From NCBI GenBank assembly GCA_965277355.1, contig CBDICN010000002.1, forward strand, positions 2,046,001 to 2,110,000: a stretch of DNA of 64,000 nucleotides. Reading direction: 5' to 3'. Within the stretch, counting starts at the first letter, position 1, and every line of letters begins with the position of its first letter. Both the position numbers and the translations under genes were made by a program. Below the pieces are notes generated by a model. The model made no database searches. It was not told the DNA's origin and saw only the letters and a program-made list of their open reading frames with translations. This document shows, piece by piece, positions 26,893-36,447 of the stretch. Origin of the DNA: RH-AL1 sp965277355 (GTDB taxonomy: Bacteria; Pseudomonadota; Alphaproteobacteria; Rhizobiales; Beijerinckiaceae).

Positions 26893-28437
26893 TTGCCTGG
26901 TACGTTGCGCCTCGTCCTCGGCGATCAAATCTCCGACGACCGGCTGGCCGCTCTTCGCGAGATCGATCGAAAACAAGACGTCGTACTGCTCGCCGAGGTC
27001 GGCGAGGAAACCGGCTACGTCAAGCATCACAAGCAGAAGATCGCGCTCGTCTTCGCCGGGATGCGCGGGCTCGCCAAGCGGCTGAAGGCGAAGAAGATCA
27101 AGGTCCGCTACATCGGCTTCGAAGACGAGGGCAACACCGGTTCGCTGCTCGGCGAGGTACGCCGCGCCTTGGCCGAGCACGACTTCGACCGTGTGGTGGT
27201 GACGGCGCCCGGAGAGTACCGGCTGATGGAGGACTTCGAAGCGTTCGCCGCCTCCTCGAACGTGCCGTTCGTGATCCTCGACGACGATCGCTTCCTCTGC
27301 ACCGCGACCGAGTTCGCCGCCTGGGCGGAGGGCCGCCGCGAACTACGGATGGAACTGTTCTACCGCGAGATGCGCAAGCGCTATGGGCTTCTCATGGACG
27401 AGGACGGCAAGCCCGTGGGGGGCGCCTGGAACTACGACAAGGAGAACCGCAAGGGCCTGCCGCGCGGACTGACGCCGCCGCCGCACCGCTTCGTCGCGCC
27501 CAATCCGATCGCCAGGGAGGCGATCGCCGACGTGGCGCGGCTGTTCCCGAGCCATTTCGGCGCGCTCGATGGCTTCGGTTTCGCGACGACGCCCGACGAG
27601 GCGGAGGGGATCGTCGCCAATTTCATCGCCGATTTTCTGCCGGGCTTCGGCGACTATCAGGACGCGATGGTCCGCGACGAGCCCTGGATGTGGCACTCGA
27701 TCATCTCGGCGGCGATGAACCTCGGTCTGATCGACCCGCTCGATGTCTGCCGCCGCGCCGAGGCCGCCTACCGGGCGGGACGCGCGCCGCTTAACGCGGT
27801 GGAGGGGTTCATCCGCCAGATCCTCGGCTGGCGCGAGTACATGCGCGGGGTATACTGGCTGAAGATGCCCGCCTTCAAAGCGTTGAACGCCCTCGGCGCC
27901 GACCGCAAGCTGCCGTGGTTCTACTGGTCGGGCGAGACGGACATGGTCTGCGTCAAGGACACCGTCGTGACGACGCACGACAACGCCTACGCGCACCACA
28001 TCCAGCGCCTGATGGTCACCGGCAACCTTGCCATGCTGCTCGGCGTCCGCCCCGACGAGATCAACAACTGGTACATGGTCGTCTACGCCGACGCCTACGA
28101 GTGGGTCGAGCTCACCAACGTCCACGGCATGGCGACCTTTGCCGACGGCGGCATCATCGGCTCGAAGCCCTATGCCGCATCCGGCGCCTACATCAACCGC
28201 ATGAGCAACTATTGCCGACAGTGCCGCTACGACGTGAAGAAGAAATTCGGCGACGAGGCCTGCCCCTTCAACGCGCTCTACTGGGACTTCATGATCCGCA
28301 ACCAGAAGACGCTCGGCGGCAATCTCCGCATGGCGATGCCCTACCGCACGCTGGAGCGCATGAAGCCGGCCGACCGCGAGGCGATCCGGTCGGAGGCCGA
28401 GCGGATCAAGACGGCGTTCGGCGCCGAGCGGTTCTGA
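26893..28437 (+). CDS. phrB: Iron-sulfur bacterial cryptochrome/photolyase (FeS-BCP)
   Basis: A 514-residue protein of the prokaryotic (6-4) photolyase family. TLRLVLGDQISDD opens the photolyase domain and GWREYMRGVYW and NAYAHHIQRLMVTGN mark the flavin-binding region. Four Cys that would hold the iron-sulfur cluster are visible: one in DMVCVKD, two in YCRQCRYD and one in EACPFN. It should repair UV photoproducts using light. The TTG at 26893 is the likely start; a second TTG at 26905 is possible. It stands alone and convergent with the next gene. Confidence 0.9.
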   Translation: MPGTLRLVLGDQISDDRLAALREIDRKQDVVLLAEVGEETGYVKHHKQKIALVFAGMRGLAKRLKAKKIKVRYIGFEDEGNTGSLLGEVRRALAEHDFDRVVVTAPGEYRLMEDFEAFAASSNVPFVILDDDRFLCTATEFAAWAEGRRELRMELFYREMRKRYGLLMDEDGKPVGGAWNYDKENRKGLPRGLTPPPHRFVAPNPIAREAIADVARLFPSHFGALDGFGFATTPDEAEGIVANFIADFLPGFGDYQDAMVRDEPWMWHSIISAAMNLGLIDPLDVCRRAEAAYRAGRAPLNAVEGFIRQILGWREYMRGVYWLKMPAFKALNALGADRKLPWFYWSGETDMVCVKDTVVTTHDNAYAHHIQRLMVTGNLAMLLGVRPDEINNWYMVVYADAYEWVELTNVHGMATFADGGIIGSKPYAASGAYINRMSNYCRQCRYDVKKKFGDEACPFNALYWDFMIRNQKTLGGNLRMAMPYRTLERMKPADREAIRSEAERIKTAFGAERF

Positions 28438-28446
28438 CGGGCGGGC

Positions 28447-29565
28447 TCATCGTCCGAGGGCGGCGATCCGGCCGGCGACGTGGGTGCCGATCGCCAGGCT
28501 CGACGTCAACCCGGGGCTCTCGATCCCGAAGAGGTTGACGAGACCCGCTATTCCGTGGATCGCCTCATCCTGAATGACGAAGTCGCTCGCGGGCGCGCCC
28601 GGACCGGCAAGCTTCGGCCGCATGCCGGAATAGGCGGGTTGCAGCGCGTCATCGGGCAGCGCCGGCCAGTAGCGACGGATGGCCTCGTAGAAGTGGGATG
28701 CGCGAGCCGCATCGACGGCGTAGTCGCCGGCGTCCTCAACCCACTCGACATCTGGGCCGAAACGGACTTGGCCGGCGAGGTCGATCGTGGCGTGGATGCC
28801 GATCCCGCCGGGTTCGGGCAGCGGATAGACGAGCCGCTTGAACGGTGCTCGTCCCGTCAAGGCGAAGTAACTGCCCTTCGCGTAGAAGGCGCGCGGCCTG
28901 TGGGCTGGCGGAAACCCAGCCAGCCGGCCGATGAGGTGCGGTGCGGCGAGGCCGGCCGCGTTGACCATCACGCTCGGCTTAACGATAGCCGGCTCCGCAC
29001 CGCCGAGCCGAAGGGACAAGGTCGGCTCCACTGCCCCCTCGATCACCGGCGTGGCGAGGCAGAGCGAGCCGGCCGCCGCCTCAATGTCGGCCTGGAGCGC
29101 CTGCATCAGGGCGTGGCTATCGACGATGCCGGTCATCGGACACAACAGCGCGCATTGGCCGACCACCTCTGGCTCGAGCGACAACAGTTCGTCCAGCGAC
29201 AGCACGGCGAGTCCGGCAACGCCGTTGCGCCGCCCGTTCTCGGCGAGCGCGACTAGCGTCTCGCCATCCGACTCCGACGAGGCCACCACGATCTTGCCGC
29301 ACCGCCGGAACGGCACGCCACGCGCGGCACAATAGGCGTAGAGCGCGTCCCGCCCCTCGACGCAAAGCTTGGCCTTGAGGCTACCGGGCGGATAATAGAT
29401 GCCGGAATGGATGACTTCGCTGTTGCGGGAAGAGGTGATCGTGCCCACGCCGCGTTCGGCCTCGATGACGAGAACCTCGCGCCCGGCCAGAGCCAGTGCG
29501 CGAGCCACAGCCAGCCCGATCACGCCCGCACCGACCACCGCGACGTCGCAGACAAAGGTTTGCAT
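28447..29565 (-). CDS. FAD-dependent oxidoreductase, LhgO-like (DAO family)
   Basis: A 372-residue flavoprotein. FAD site VAVVGAGVIGLAVARALALAG, then SSRNSEVIHSGIYYPPGSLKA, which is the hallmark of the L-2-hydroxyglutarate oxidase branch, and GIESPGLTSSLAIGTHVA at the C-terminus. It probably oxidises a 2-hydroxy acid such as L-2-hydroxyglutarate. There is no close operon partner. Confidence 0.88.
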   Translation of the reverse strand: MQTFVCDVAVVGAGVIGLAVARALALAGREVLVIEAERGVGTITSSRNSEVIHSGIYYPPGSLKAKLCVEGRDALYAYCAARGVPFRRCGKIVVASSESDGETLVALAENGRRNGVAGLAVLSLDELLSLEPEVVGQCALLCPMTGIVDSHALMQALQADIEAAAGSLCLATPVIEGAVEPTLSLRLGGAEPAIVKPSVMVNAAGLAAPHLIGRLAGFPPAHRPRAFYAKGSYFALTGRAPFKRLVYPLPEPGGIGIHATIDLAGQVRFGPDVEWVEDAGDYAVDAARASHFYEAIRRYWPALPDDALQPAYSGMRPKLAGPGAPASDFVIQDEAIHGIAGLVNLFGIESPGLTSSLAIGTHVAGRIAALGR

Positions 29566-29796
29566 CGATGCTCATCCGGCGAGGGCTGACGTTCGTGAGC
29601 CGTAAGAGATGGGCCGAACGATGAGGCGAGCCACCGGTCGTCGGGTTGGTTCTTGCCTCACGCCGCCGAAAGGTTTGTCTCGACGTAGGCAGGCCGAAGA
29701 CAGGTTACAGGACGATGTCTCTTGCGCTACGTCAGGCCCGGAAGGCCATCGAAGCGGAAGGAATCCGTCCCAGAGGACTTCGGCAGAGGACTTCGA

Positions 29797-30741
29797 ATGA
29801 AACGTATCATGGTCACGGGAGGTGCCGGCTTTCTCGGCTCGCATCTTTGCGCAATCCTCCTCAGGGAGGGCCACGAAGTTCTCTGCGTCGACAACTTTTT
29901 CACCGGCCGCCGCCGCAACATCGCGGCGTTGCTCGATGACCGCAATTTCGAGCTGATGCGACATGACATCACCCACCCGCTGTTCGTGGAGGTCGACGAG
30001 ATCTACAATCTCGCCTGTCCCGCGTCCCCGATTCACTATCAGTTCGATCCCGTCCAGACGACCAAGACGAGCGTGCTCGGCGCCATCAACATGCTGGGCC
30101 TCGCCAAGCGCGTGAAGGCCAAGATTTTCCAGGCCTCGACGTCGGAGGTCTACGGCGATCCGTCCGTTCACCCGCAGCCGGAGACCTACTGGGGCAACGT
30201 CAACACGCTCGGCCCGCGCGCCTGCTACGACGAGGGCAAGCGATGCGCAGAGACCCTGTTCTTCGACTATTACCGCCAGCACAAGGTGCGCATCAAGGTG
30301 GTGCGCATCTTCAACACTTACGGCCCGCACATGCATCCGCAGGACGGCCGCGTGGTGTCGAACTTCATCGTCCAGGCGCTACAGAACCGACCCATCACCA
30401 TTTACGGCGACGGCTTGCAAACGCGTTCGTTTTGCTATGTCGACGACCTCATCCTCGGGTTCCGCAAGCTGATGGACGCGCCGGACGAACTGACCGGCCC
30501 GGTCAACATCGGAAACCCCGGCGAATTCACCATGATCCAGCTCGCCGAGACGATTCTCGAGCTCACCGGCTCGACGTCGTCGCTCGTCAAGGAGCCGCTG
30601 CCGATGGACGATCCCAAGCAGCGGCAGCCCGACATCACCGTGGCGCGTCGGGAGCTCGGCTGGGAGCCGACGGTCCCGCTCAAGGCCGGCCTCGTTCGCA
30701 CCATCGCCTATTTCGAGGAGCTGCTGTCCCGCAACGCGTGA
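29797..30741 (+). CDS. UDP-glucuronate decarboxylase-type SDR (UXS)
   Basis: A 314-residue extended SDR. NAD site VTGGAGFLGSHLCAILL, UXS hallmark HDITHPLFVEVDEIYNLACP, catalytic YDEGK with Tyr and Lys, and RIFNTYGPHMHPQDGRVVSN. UXS enzymes turn UDP-glucuronate into UDP-xylose or a 4-keto pentose. The ATG at 29797 gives the normal N-terminus. It leads a plus-strand group with ugd, which makes its substrate, and a sulfotransferase. This is where the glycan locus begins. Confidence 0.92.
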   Translation: MKRIMVTGGAGFLGSHLCAILLREGHEVLCVDNFFTGRRRNIAALLDDRNFELMRHDITHPLFVEVDEIYNLACPASPIHYQFDPVQTTKTSVLGAINMLGLAKRVKAKIFQASTSEVYGDPSVHPQPETYWGNVNTLGPRACYDEGKRCAETLFFDYYRQHKVRIKVVRIFNTYGPHMHPQDGRVVSNFIVQALQNRPITIYGDGLQTRSFCYVDDLILGFRKLMDAPDELTGPVNIGNPGEFTMIQLAETILELTGSTSSLVKEPLPMDDPKQRQPDITVARRELGWEPTVPLKAGLVRTIAYFEELLSRNA

Positions 30742-30859
30742 GCGCGTCTCGCCTGCCCCGCTGCCCGGCCGGGCTGCTCCAAACGGCATTCCCATCTTGG
30801 CGGCGGCGCGCTATGGCCGCACTCGACAGCCGGTCCGCCGGCCCACTGGAGGCTTCATC

Positions 30860-32167
30860 TTGCGAATCGCGATGATCGGTTCAGGCTACGTCGGGCTCGT
30901 GTCCGGCGCCTGTTTCTCGGATTTCGGCCATCATGTCGTCTGCGTCGACCGCGACGAGGCCAAGATCGCGGCGCTGCGCCAGGGCATCATGCCGATCTAC
31001 GAGCCCGGCTTGAAGGACCTCGTCGACCGCAACGTGCGCCAGGACCGGCTCGCCTTCTCGACCGATCTCGCGGCGGCGATCGCCGATGTCGAAGCGGTGT
31101 TCATCGCGGTCGGCACCCCGTCGCGGCGCGGCGACGGGCACGCCGACCTGTCCTACGTCCACGCCGCCGCCGCCGACGTGGCGGCCGCGGCCAAGGGACC
31201 ACTCGTCGTCATCACCAAATCGACGGTGCCGGTCGGCACCGGCGACGAAGTCGAACGCATCTGCCGGCAGACCCGCCCCGACGTCGAGATCCATGTCGTC
31301 TCCAATCCGGAGTTCCTGCGCGAGGGCGCCGCGATCGACGACTTCAAGCGTCCGGACCGCATCGTGGTCGGCTGCGAGAACGAGCGGGCGAAGGCGATCA
31401 TGGGCGAGATCTATCGCCCGCTGTCGCTCAACAATCCGCCGCTGATCTACGTGAGCCGGCGCACGTCCGAGCTCATCAAATACGCGGCGAACGCCTTCCT
31501 GGCGGTCAAAATCACCTTCATCAACGAGATCGCCGACCTCTGCGAGCGCACCGGTGCCGACGTTCAGGATGTGGCCCGCGGCATCGGGCTCGACAAGCGC
31601 ATCGGCTCGAAGTTCCTGCACCCGGGGCCAGGCTACGGCGGCTCGTGTTTCCCGAAGGACACGCTGGCGCTCGTCAAGACAGGGCAGGATTACGAGGCGC
31701 CGCTGCGCATCGTCGAGACCGTCGTCTCGGTCAACGACCAGCGCAAGCGGGCGATGGGGCGGAAAATCATCTCCGCCTGCGGCGGTTCGGTGCGCGGTAA
31801 GACGGTCGCGCTGCTCGGCCTCGCCTTCAAGCCCAACACCGACGACATGCGCGATGCGCCGTCGCTCGCCATCGTCGCGGCGCTGCAGGACGCCGGCGCG
31901 CGGGTGCGCGGCTATGATCCCGAGAGCATGGAGCAGGCCAAGCCGCTGCTGCCGGGCATGACGTTCGCGACCGACCCGTACGAGTGCGTCGAAGGCGCCG
32001 ACGCGGTCGCGATCGTGACCGAGTGGGACGCCTTCCGCGCCCTCGACCTCGGCCGCGTCAAGAGCCTCCTGCGCGAGCCGATCCTCGTCGACCTGCGCAA
32101 CGTCTATTCGGCCGAGACCGCCCAGCGGCACGGCTTGCGCTACACGAGCGTTGGGCGCGTCAGCTAG
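30860..32167 (+). CDS. ugd: UDP-glucose 6-dehydrogenase
   Basis: A 435-residue enzyme that makes UDP-glucuronate from UDP-glucose and NAD. NAD site IAMIGSGYVGLVSGACFSDFG, substrate-site segment NPEFLREGAAIDDF, and the catalytic Cys in GPGYGGSCFPKDTLAL. A TTG at 30860 with GGAGG upstream is the chosen start. Product and context suggest it feeds the UXS enzyme encoded 118 bp upstream. Confidence 0.95.
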   Translation: MRIAMIGSGYVGLVSGACFSDFGHHVVCVDRDEAKIAALRQGIMPIYEPGLKDLVDRNVRQDRLAFSTDLAAAIADVEAVFIAVGTPSRRGDGHADLSYVHAAAADVAAAAKGPLVVITKSTVPVGTGDEVERICRQTRPDVEIHVVSNPEFLREGAAIDDFKRPDRIVVGCENERAKAIMGEIYRPLSLNNPPLIYVSRRTSELIKYAANAFLAVKITFINEIADLCERTGADVQDVARGIGLDKRIGSKFLHPGPGYGGSCFPKDTLALVKTGQDYEAPLRIVETVVSVNDQRKRAMGRKIISACGGSVRGKTVALLGLAFKPNTDDMRDAPSLAIVAALQDAGARVRGYDPESMEQAKPLLPGMTFATDPYECVEGADAVAIVTEWDAFRALDLGRVKSLLREPILVDLRNVYSAETAQRHGLRYTSVGRVS

Positions 32168-32206
32168 GCTTGTCCCGTGACTGCCGCTGGAAGGTGTTGT
32201 TAGATC

Positions 32207-32965
32207 ATGCAGTACGTCAGCCTGTCGGCCTTTCCCAAATCCGGCGTCACCTACCTCAGCTCACTGCTGTTTCATACGTTCTTTGACGGTGCAAACCCCG
32301 ACGACATTGAAAGGCGTTACGTTGTCGATATCCATATCAACGATTGCTCGAAGGCCATTGGTCACGAAAACAGGGTGTTTTTGAAGAACCATTACGCCCG
32401 TGACGACACCGGTGCGACCTGCCCGGTGATCTCGCGGGCCATCTATCTCATCCGCGATCCAATCGACATCATGCGCTCGGCGTACGATTTCCTGAAGCTG
32501 GTCGGAGCGAGCTCGGCTTCGATGTCTCTCGATGAGTTCGCGGAAGAATGGGTAAGGACTTCGGGCAGCGGCTTCGAGTTTTCCGGCACCTGGCCTCATC
32601 ACGTGCGATCGTGGTTGGAGCAGGACGAATTGCCGATGCTCCTCGTGAGGTACACCGATCTGGTCGACCACCCGTCCGAGCAACTCGGAAGACTCTTCGA
32701 CTTCCTCGACCTGCAGCCTCCCGACGCAGCCATCGAGCACGCCATCGCCTGCAGCAGCATGGGGGCGATGAGGGCGCGTGAAGAGGACGAGTTCCGAGCC
32801 AAGCGGCAAGGCGTCTTCTATAGCGAGACGGTCGCCAAGGGGATGTCCGAAGGCGCCCGCTTCGTCAACAAGGGCTACCGGGATAGCGATGCCGCGCTCG
32901 ACGACCGGCTGAAAGACTTGGCGGAGCGGAACTTCGGCGAACTGCGGCGCAAATATCTGTCGTGA
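32207..32965 (+). CDS. Sulfotransferase family protein
   Basis: A 252-residue protein with the PAPS 5'-phosphosulfate loop SAFPKSGVTYLSSLLFHTFF near residues 7-26 and the 3'-phosphate site AIYLIRDPIDIMRSAYDF near residues 82-99. LLVRYTDLVDHP follows as in other sulfotransferases. It would transfer sulfate to a glycan or other acceptor. It is 39 bp after ugd, and the gene context suggests a sulfated surface sugar; the acceptor itself is unknown. Confidence 0.88.
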   Translation: MQYVSLSAFPKSGVTYLSSLLFHTFFDGANPDDIERRYVVDIHINDCSKAIGHENRVFLKNHYARDDTGATCPVISRAIYLIRDPIDIMRSAYDFLKLVGASSASMSLDEFAEEWVRTSGSGFEFSGTWPHHVRSWLEQDELPMLLVRYTDLVDHPSEQLGRLFDFLDLQPPDAAIEHAIACSSMGAMRAREEDEFRAKRQGVFYSETVAKGMSEGARFVNKGYRDSDAALDDRLKDLAERNFGELRRKYLS

Positions 32966-32980
32966 GCCGCCGGGTCGTCC

Positions 32981-33733
32981 TCAGACCGCCTCCGCCAGCA
33001 CGGTGGCGTTCCAGGTCGAGGCGTCGAGCGGCCGGCCGGTGCACCATTCCTCGGCATCGCAGAAGCGGAACCCGGCTCGCGCCAGCAGTGCCCGTACTTC
33101 CGGCAGGAAGAGGTAGCGCATGACGTGGGTCTCGTCCTCCCGACGATAGGGTGCCTCTCCGCTGATCCTGAAGAACACAACGTAGTTCACCGTCGCCAGA
33201 TTCTCGGCTGAGTCGAGCGTCGTCCGGGCGAGCCGAACGACCTGCAAAACGGCACTCTCGGCTTCCTTGATCCTGGTTTCCGGCTTCTGGGTCAAAACGG
33301 CGGGTCCGAACCAGAAGTCGAAGAGGAACAGGCCGCCTAGCTCGAGATGCTCTCTGGCATTCGTAAACGCCTCGAGCAGGTCGTCGTCCGACCGCAGGTA
33401 GCTGACGACGTGGAACAGGGCGACGACCGCGTCGAAGCGCCCTTCGACGCGCCGGGATCGGATGTCGCCGGCGACGAAGCGCACCCTTGCGTCCTCCGGA
33501 GCCCGCGAACGCCGCAGCATCGACGCGCTTCGCTCGATGCCGGTGATCAAGAAGCCCCGATCGGCGAGCAATCGCGCGTGGCGCCCGGTGCCTGAGCCGA
33601 ATTCGAGAACCGATCCGACACCGGGACGGGCGGCCCGCAGGCGAGCTGCGACGTAAGTAGCCTCGCCCGCGTAGTCCTTGTCGGCGTAGAGAAGATCGTA
33701 GAAATCGGCGTAGGCATCGGCGAAGACCGTCAT
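32981..33733 (-). CDS. Class I SAM methyltransferase, sugar N-methyltransferase-like
   Basis: A 250-residue methyltransferase. YADFYDLLYADKDYAGEA at the start and the SAM loop VLEFGSGTGRHARLLA near residues 42-57 resemble enzymes that methylate the amino group of nucleotide-linked amino sugars. FDAVVALFHVVSYL follows. Its start overlaps the stop of the sugar aminotransferase gene by 4 bp, which supports an N-methyl amino sugar as product. That role is inferred. Confidence 0.8.
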   Translation of the reverse strand: MTVFADAYADFYDLLYADKDYAGEATYVAARLRAARPGVGSVLEFGSGTGRHARLLADRGFLITGIERSASMLRRSRAPEDARVRFVAGDIRSRRVEGRFDAVVALFHVVSYLRSDDDLLEAFTNAREHLELGGLFLFDFWFGPAVLTQKPETRIKEAESAVLQVVRLARTTLDSAENLATVNYVVFFRISGEAPYRREDETHVMRYLFLPEVRALLARAGFRFCDAEEWCTGRPLDASTWNATVLAEAV

Positions 33734-34845
33734 GGCGCGCCCACGACGCGTTTCAAAGCGGCAGCAACGGTGTCCTGCTCCGCGTCGGAAATCGCTGGGC
33801 CGGAGGGAATGTAGAATCCACGCCGCGCGAGGCGCTCCGACACCGGCAGATGCATTCCTTCGAAGAGCCCCATCCGCTTCAGGACGGGCTGCTCGTGGAG
33901 CGGCCAGAAGAACGGCCGGGCGGCCACGCCTTGCGCCGCCAGCCCCGCCATGACCGAAGCGGCATCGCCCGCGACGCTCGCGTCAAGCACGACGCCGAAC
34001 ACCCAGTAGCCGTTCTTCGCGTAGCGCGTGCGACCGCGGGGCAACTGGATGCCCGGGACGCCCGCGAGCAAGCTTTGGTAGCGCTCTCCGATGGCCCGCT
34101 TGCGTTCGACGACCTTTGGAAGCCGCTCCATCTGTGCGCAACCGACGGCTGCCTGGAGGTTCGACATTCGCATGTTCCAGCCCAGATCCTCGTGGACGAA
34201 GCGCTTGCCGGGCTGGAAACAGAGGTTCCGTCGCGAGCGCAACCGCGACGCGATGGCCTCATCGTCGGTGAGAACGAGGCCGCCTTCGCCCGTCGTCACC
34301 AGCTTGTTGGAGTAGAAGCTGAAGGTCGACACGTCGCCGAACCCGCCGCACGCGCGGCCATGGTAGTGCAGCCCGTGCGCCTCGGCGGCGTCCTCGATGA
34401 CGAAGAGCTCGTGCCGCCGCGCGAGGTCGAGGATCGGGTCCATGTCGCAGGGGAGGCCGTAGATGTGCACCACGAGCACGGCCCTGGTCCTGCGCGTGAT
34501 GGCCCGCGCGACGTCCTCGGCCTTGATCGTCCAAGTCTCGGCATCGCAGTCGATGGGAACGGGGATCGCCCCGGCGCGCAGCACCGCCTGCACGCAGGAG
34601 ATGATCGTGAAGGACGGCAGGATGACTTCGTCGCCCTCGTCGAGCTGCAAGGCCGAAAGCGCGAGATCGAGCGCGGCTGAGCCGTTGCAGACGGCGACGC
34701 CGTGCCGACGATCGCAGGCGTTCTGGAAGAGGGTTTCAAAGCGAGAGACGAACGGACCTTCCGACGAGATCCAGCCGGTGTCGATGCACTCGACGAGGTT
34801 GCGCTTTTCCTGCTCGCCGAAAAGAGGTCGACTGACAGGTATCAT
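33730..34845 (-). CDS. DegT/DnrJ/EryC1/StrS sugar aminotransferase
   Basis: A 371-residue PLP enzyme that converts keto sugars on nucleotides to amino sugars. It begins MIPVSRPLFGEQEKRNLVECI, has GSAALDLALSAL, and the PLP-binding Lys is in FSFYSNKLVTTGEGG near residue 179. It starts directly after the stop of the cupin gene with no gap (TAGATG at 34843-34848). Cupin, aminotransferase and methyltransferase therefore form one tightly coupled unit. Confidence 0.92.
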   Translation of the reverse strand: MIPVSRPLFGEQEKRNLVECIDTGWISSEGPFVSRFETLFQNACDRRHGVAVCNGSAALDLALSALQLDEGDEVILPSFTIISCVQAVLRAGAIPVPIDCDAETWTIKAEDVARAITRRTRAVLVVHIYGLPCDMDPILDLARRHELFVIEDAAEAHGLHYHGRACGGFGDVSTFSFYSNKLVTTGEGGLVLTDDEAIASRLRSRRNLCFQPGKRFVHEDLGWNMRMSNLQAAVGCAQMERLPKVVERKRAIGERYQSLLAGVPGIQLPRGRTRYAKNGYWVFGVVLDASVAGDAASVMAGLAAQGVAARPFFWPLHEQPVLKRMGLFEGMHLPVSERLARRGFYIPSGPAISDAEQDTVAAALKRVVGAP

Positions 34846-35286
34846 CTATCGCTCGTCGAGGCCGACGACGGCGCCCTGATGGTCGGGGATGAGCGTCTTG
34901 TCCTGATCGCCGGCGTAAGGTCCCTGCTTGACCTCGATCATTTCGCATCGCTCGATGACTTCGAAGCCGTGGCCCCCCGAGACGAGCAGCAACGTGTCGC
35001 CAGCGGCGATGACCCGGCTGAAAAGGTAGCGACGTTCGTCGTCGTAGAAATCGACGCGAAGCCGGCCCTGCCTGATCAACAGGACCTCGTTGGTCTTGCG
35101 CACTTCGCGCCTGACGTCGTTGTGGATATGCGCCGCGATCACCTTGCCTGCCGGATGGTGCATATAGGCGATCTGCTGCGAAAAGTTGTTCGGCGTGAAG
35201 AAATGGATCCCGTCTGCCTTGAAATCGCCGGGGACGACGACCGCCAACAGCTTTTCGCCGTCGCGAATGTATTCGACATCAGCCAT
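34846..35286 (-). CDS. small cupin-like protein of glycan loci
   Basis: A 146-residue protein. FFTPNNFSQQIAYMHHPAGKVIAAHIHNDVR spans the first cupin half (His-x-His near residues 53-55), then NEVLLIRQGRLRVDFYDD and LLVSGGHGFEVIE close it. It resembles an unnamed cupin often coded beside sugar-modifying genes. It lacks the typical N-terminus of FdtA-type 3,4-ketoisomerases, so I do not give it that activity. It lies between the glycosyltransferase gene (21 bp upstream) and the aminotransferase gene. Confidence 0.7.
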   Translation of the reverse strand: MADVEYIRDGEKLLAVVVPGDFKADGIHFFTPNNFSQQIAYMHHPAGKVIAAHIHNDVRREVRKTNEVLLIRQGRLRVDFYDDERRYLFSRVIAAGDTLLLVSGGHGFEVIERCEMIEVKQGPYAGDQDKTLIPDHQGAVVGLDER

Positions 35287-35307
35287 GCGCTGCCCGGTTC
35301 CCCTGAT

Positions 35308-36447
35308 CTAGACCGATGGAGACGGACCTGCGGCCCAGCACAAGCGGTACGCGGCGAATTCGGCGAAGATGCCGTCTATTGCGGACAGGTAGGACTCGAT
35401 ACGCCGCGTTTCGTTCGCCTTCGCGCCGCGTTCGACGAGCTTCTCCCGCAGGCTCGGATCTCCAAGCAGGGTTCTCACGGCGTCGGCAATGGCCTTCTCG
35501 TCGAGCGGGTCGACGTAGAGCGCCGCATCGCCGAGTTGCTCGCGGTGACCCGCGTGATCTGAAATGATGACCGGGCAAAGGCAATCGAAAGCCTCGAGGG
35601 GTGGCAGGTTGTCGGGCCCGAGGAACGAGAGGTAGAGCAGCGCTGCCGCGTTCCGATAAAGGGCCTCAACAACCGGTCGCTCGACGAAGCCGAGGAAGTG
35701 GACGTGATCGGTCACGCCTTCGTCGCGGACGAGCTGACGGACGAAGCCCTCGTTGTCTTTGTCAGCTCCGACGAAGACAAGGCCAAGATCTTTGTAGGCG
35801 GCGTCCTCGACGAGCAGCCGGAGCGCCCTGATGGCGCGGACGTGGTTCTTATGCGGCCAGAACTGCGCGGGGTAGAAGAGGTAGCGGCCCTTCACCGGCG
35901 ATGCCGCTTCGCCAATCTTGGCGTCGATGCGCGGTGCGGGAAGAGGAATGACGCGGATGCGTTCGTCCGGGATGCCGTAGCAGGTCGTGATCTCGTGCGC
36001 GCCGCGCCGCGTTCCCGTCAGCACGTAGCTCGCGCGGGGCAGGGTGGTGCGGTGGTAATCCTCCCGCTCCTGCCAGGTCCAGCCGTACTTCGACACCTCG
36101 GGAAAGAAGGGATAGTAGCGGTGCGCCAGATCCCACACGGTCACGATGAACGGGATGCTCGGCGTCATGATCGTCGACGGCGTTACGAGCCAGAGCAGAT
36201 CAAGCCGGTGGAGCCTGATGTGGTGGTTCAGGGCGCGCGTGAAGCGGACGTTGACGGGAGCCGAGGGTCGCACGCTTTCGTCGTCGACGATGTCCGACTC
36301 GGGGAAATAGTCGATTGCGCGGAAATCCAGGATGACGATCTCGGCACGAAAAGCGAAGCGTTCCACGGCGGCGAAAACCATCGCGACGTAGGTGTAGCCT
36401 CCGCCGGCTTCCTTGCTGTGAGGAGGCGCCAGTAACCCAACCCGCAT
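35308..36447 (-). CDS. Glycosyltransferase family 4
   Basis: A 379-residue GT-B glycosyltransferase. The N-terminal half has VGLLAPPHSKEAGGGYTYVAMVF, and the C-terminal nucleotide-sugar domain has YLFYPAQFWPHKNHVRAIRAL and SFLGPDNLPPLEAFDCLCPVIIS with the Glu typical of GT4. It is the first gene of the minus-strand unit that runs on through the cupin, aminotransferase and methyltransferase genes. The linkage made is unknown. Confidence 0.88.
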   Translation of the reverse strand: MRVGLLAPPHSKEAGGGYTYVAMVFAAVERFAFRAEIVILDFRAIDYFPESDIVDDESVRPSAPVNVRFTRALNHHIRLHRLDLLWLVTPSTIMTPSIPFIVTVWDLAHRYYPFFPEVSKYGWTWQEREDYHRTTLPRASYVLTGTRRGAHEITTCYGIPDERIRVIPLPAPRIDAKIGEAASPVKGRYLFYPAQFWPHKNHVRAIRALRLLVEDAAYKDLGLVFVGADKDNEGFVRQLVRDEGVTDHVHFLGFVERPVVEALYRNAAALLYLSFLGPDNLPPLEAFDCLCPVIISDHAGHREQLGDAALYVDPLDEKAIADAVRTLLGDPSLREKLVERGAKANETRRIESYLSAIDGIFAEFAAYRLCWAAGPSPSV

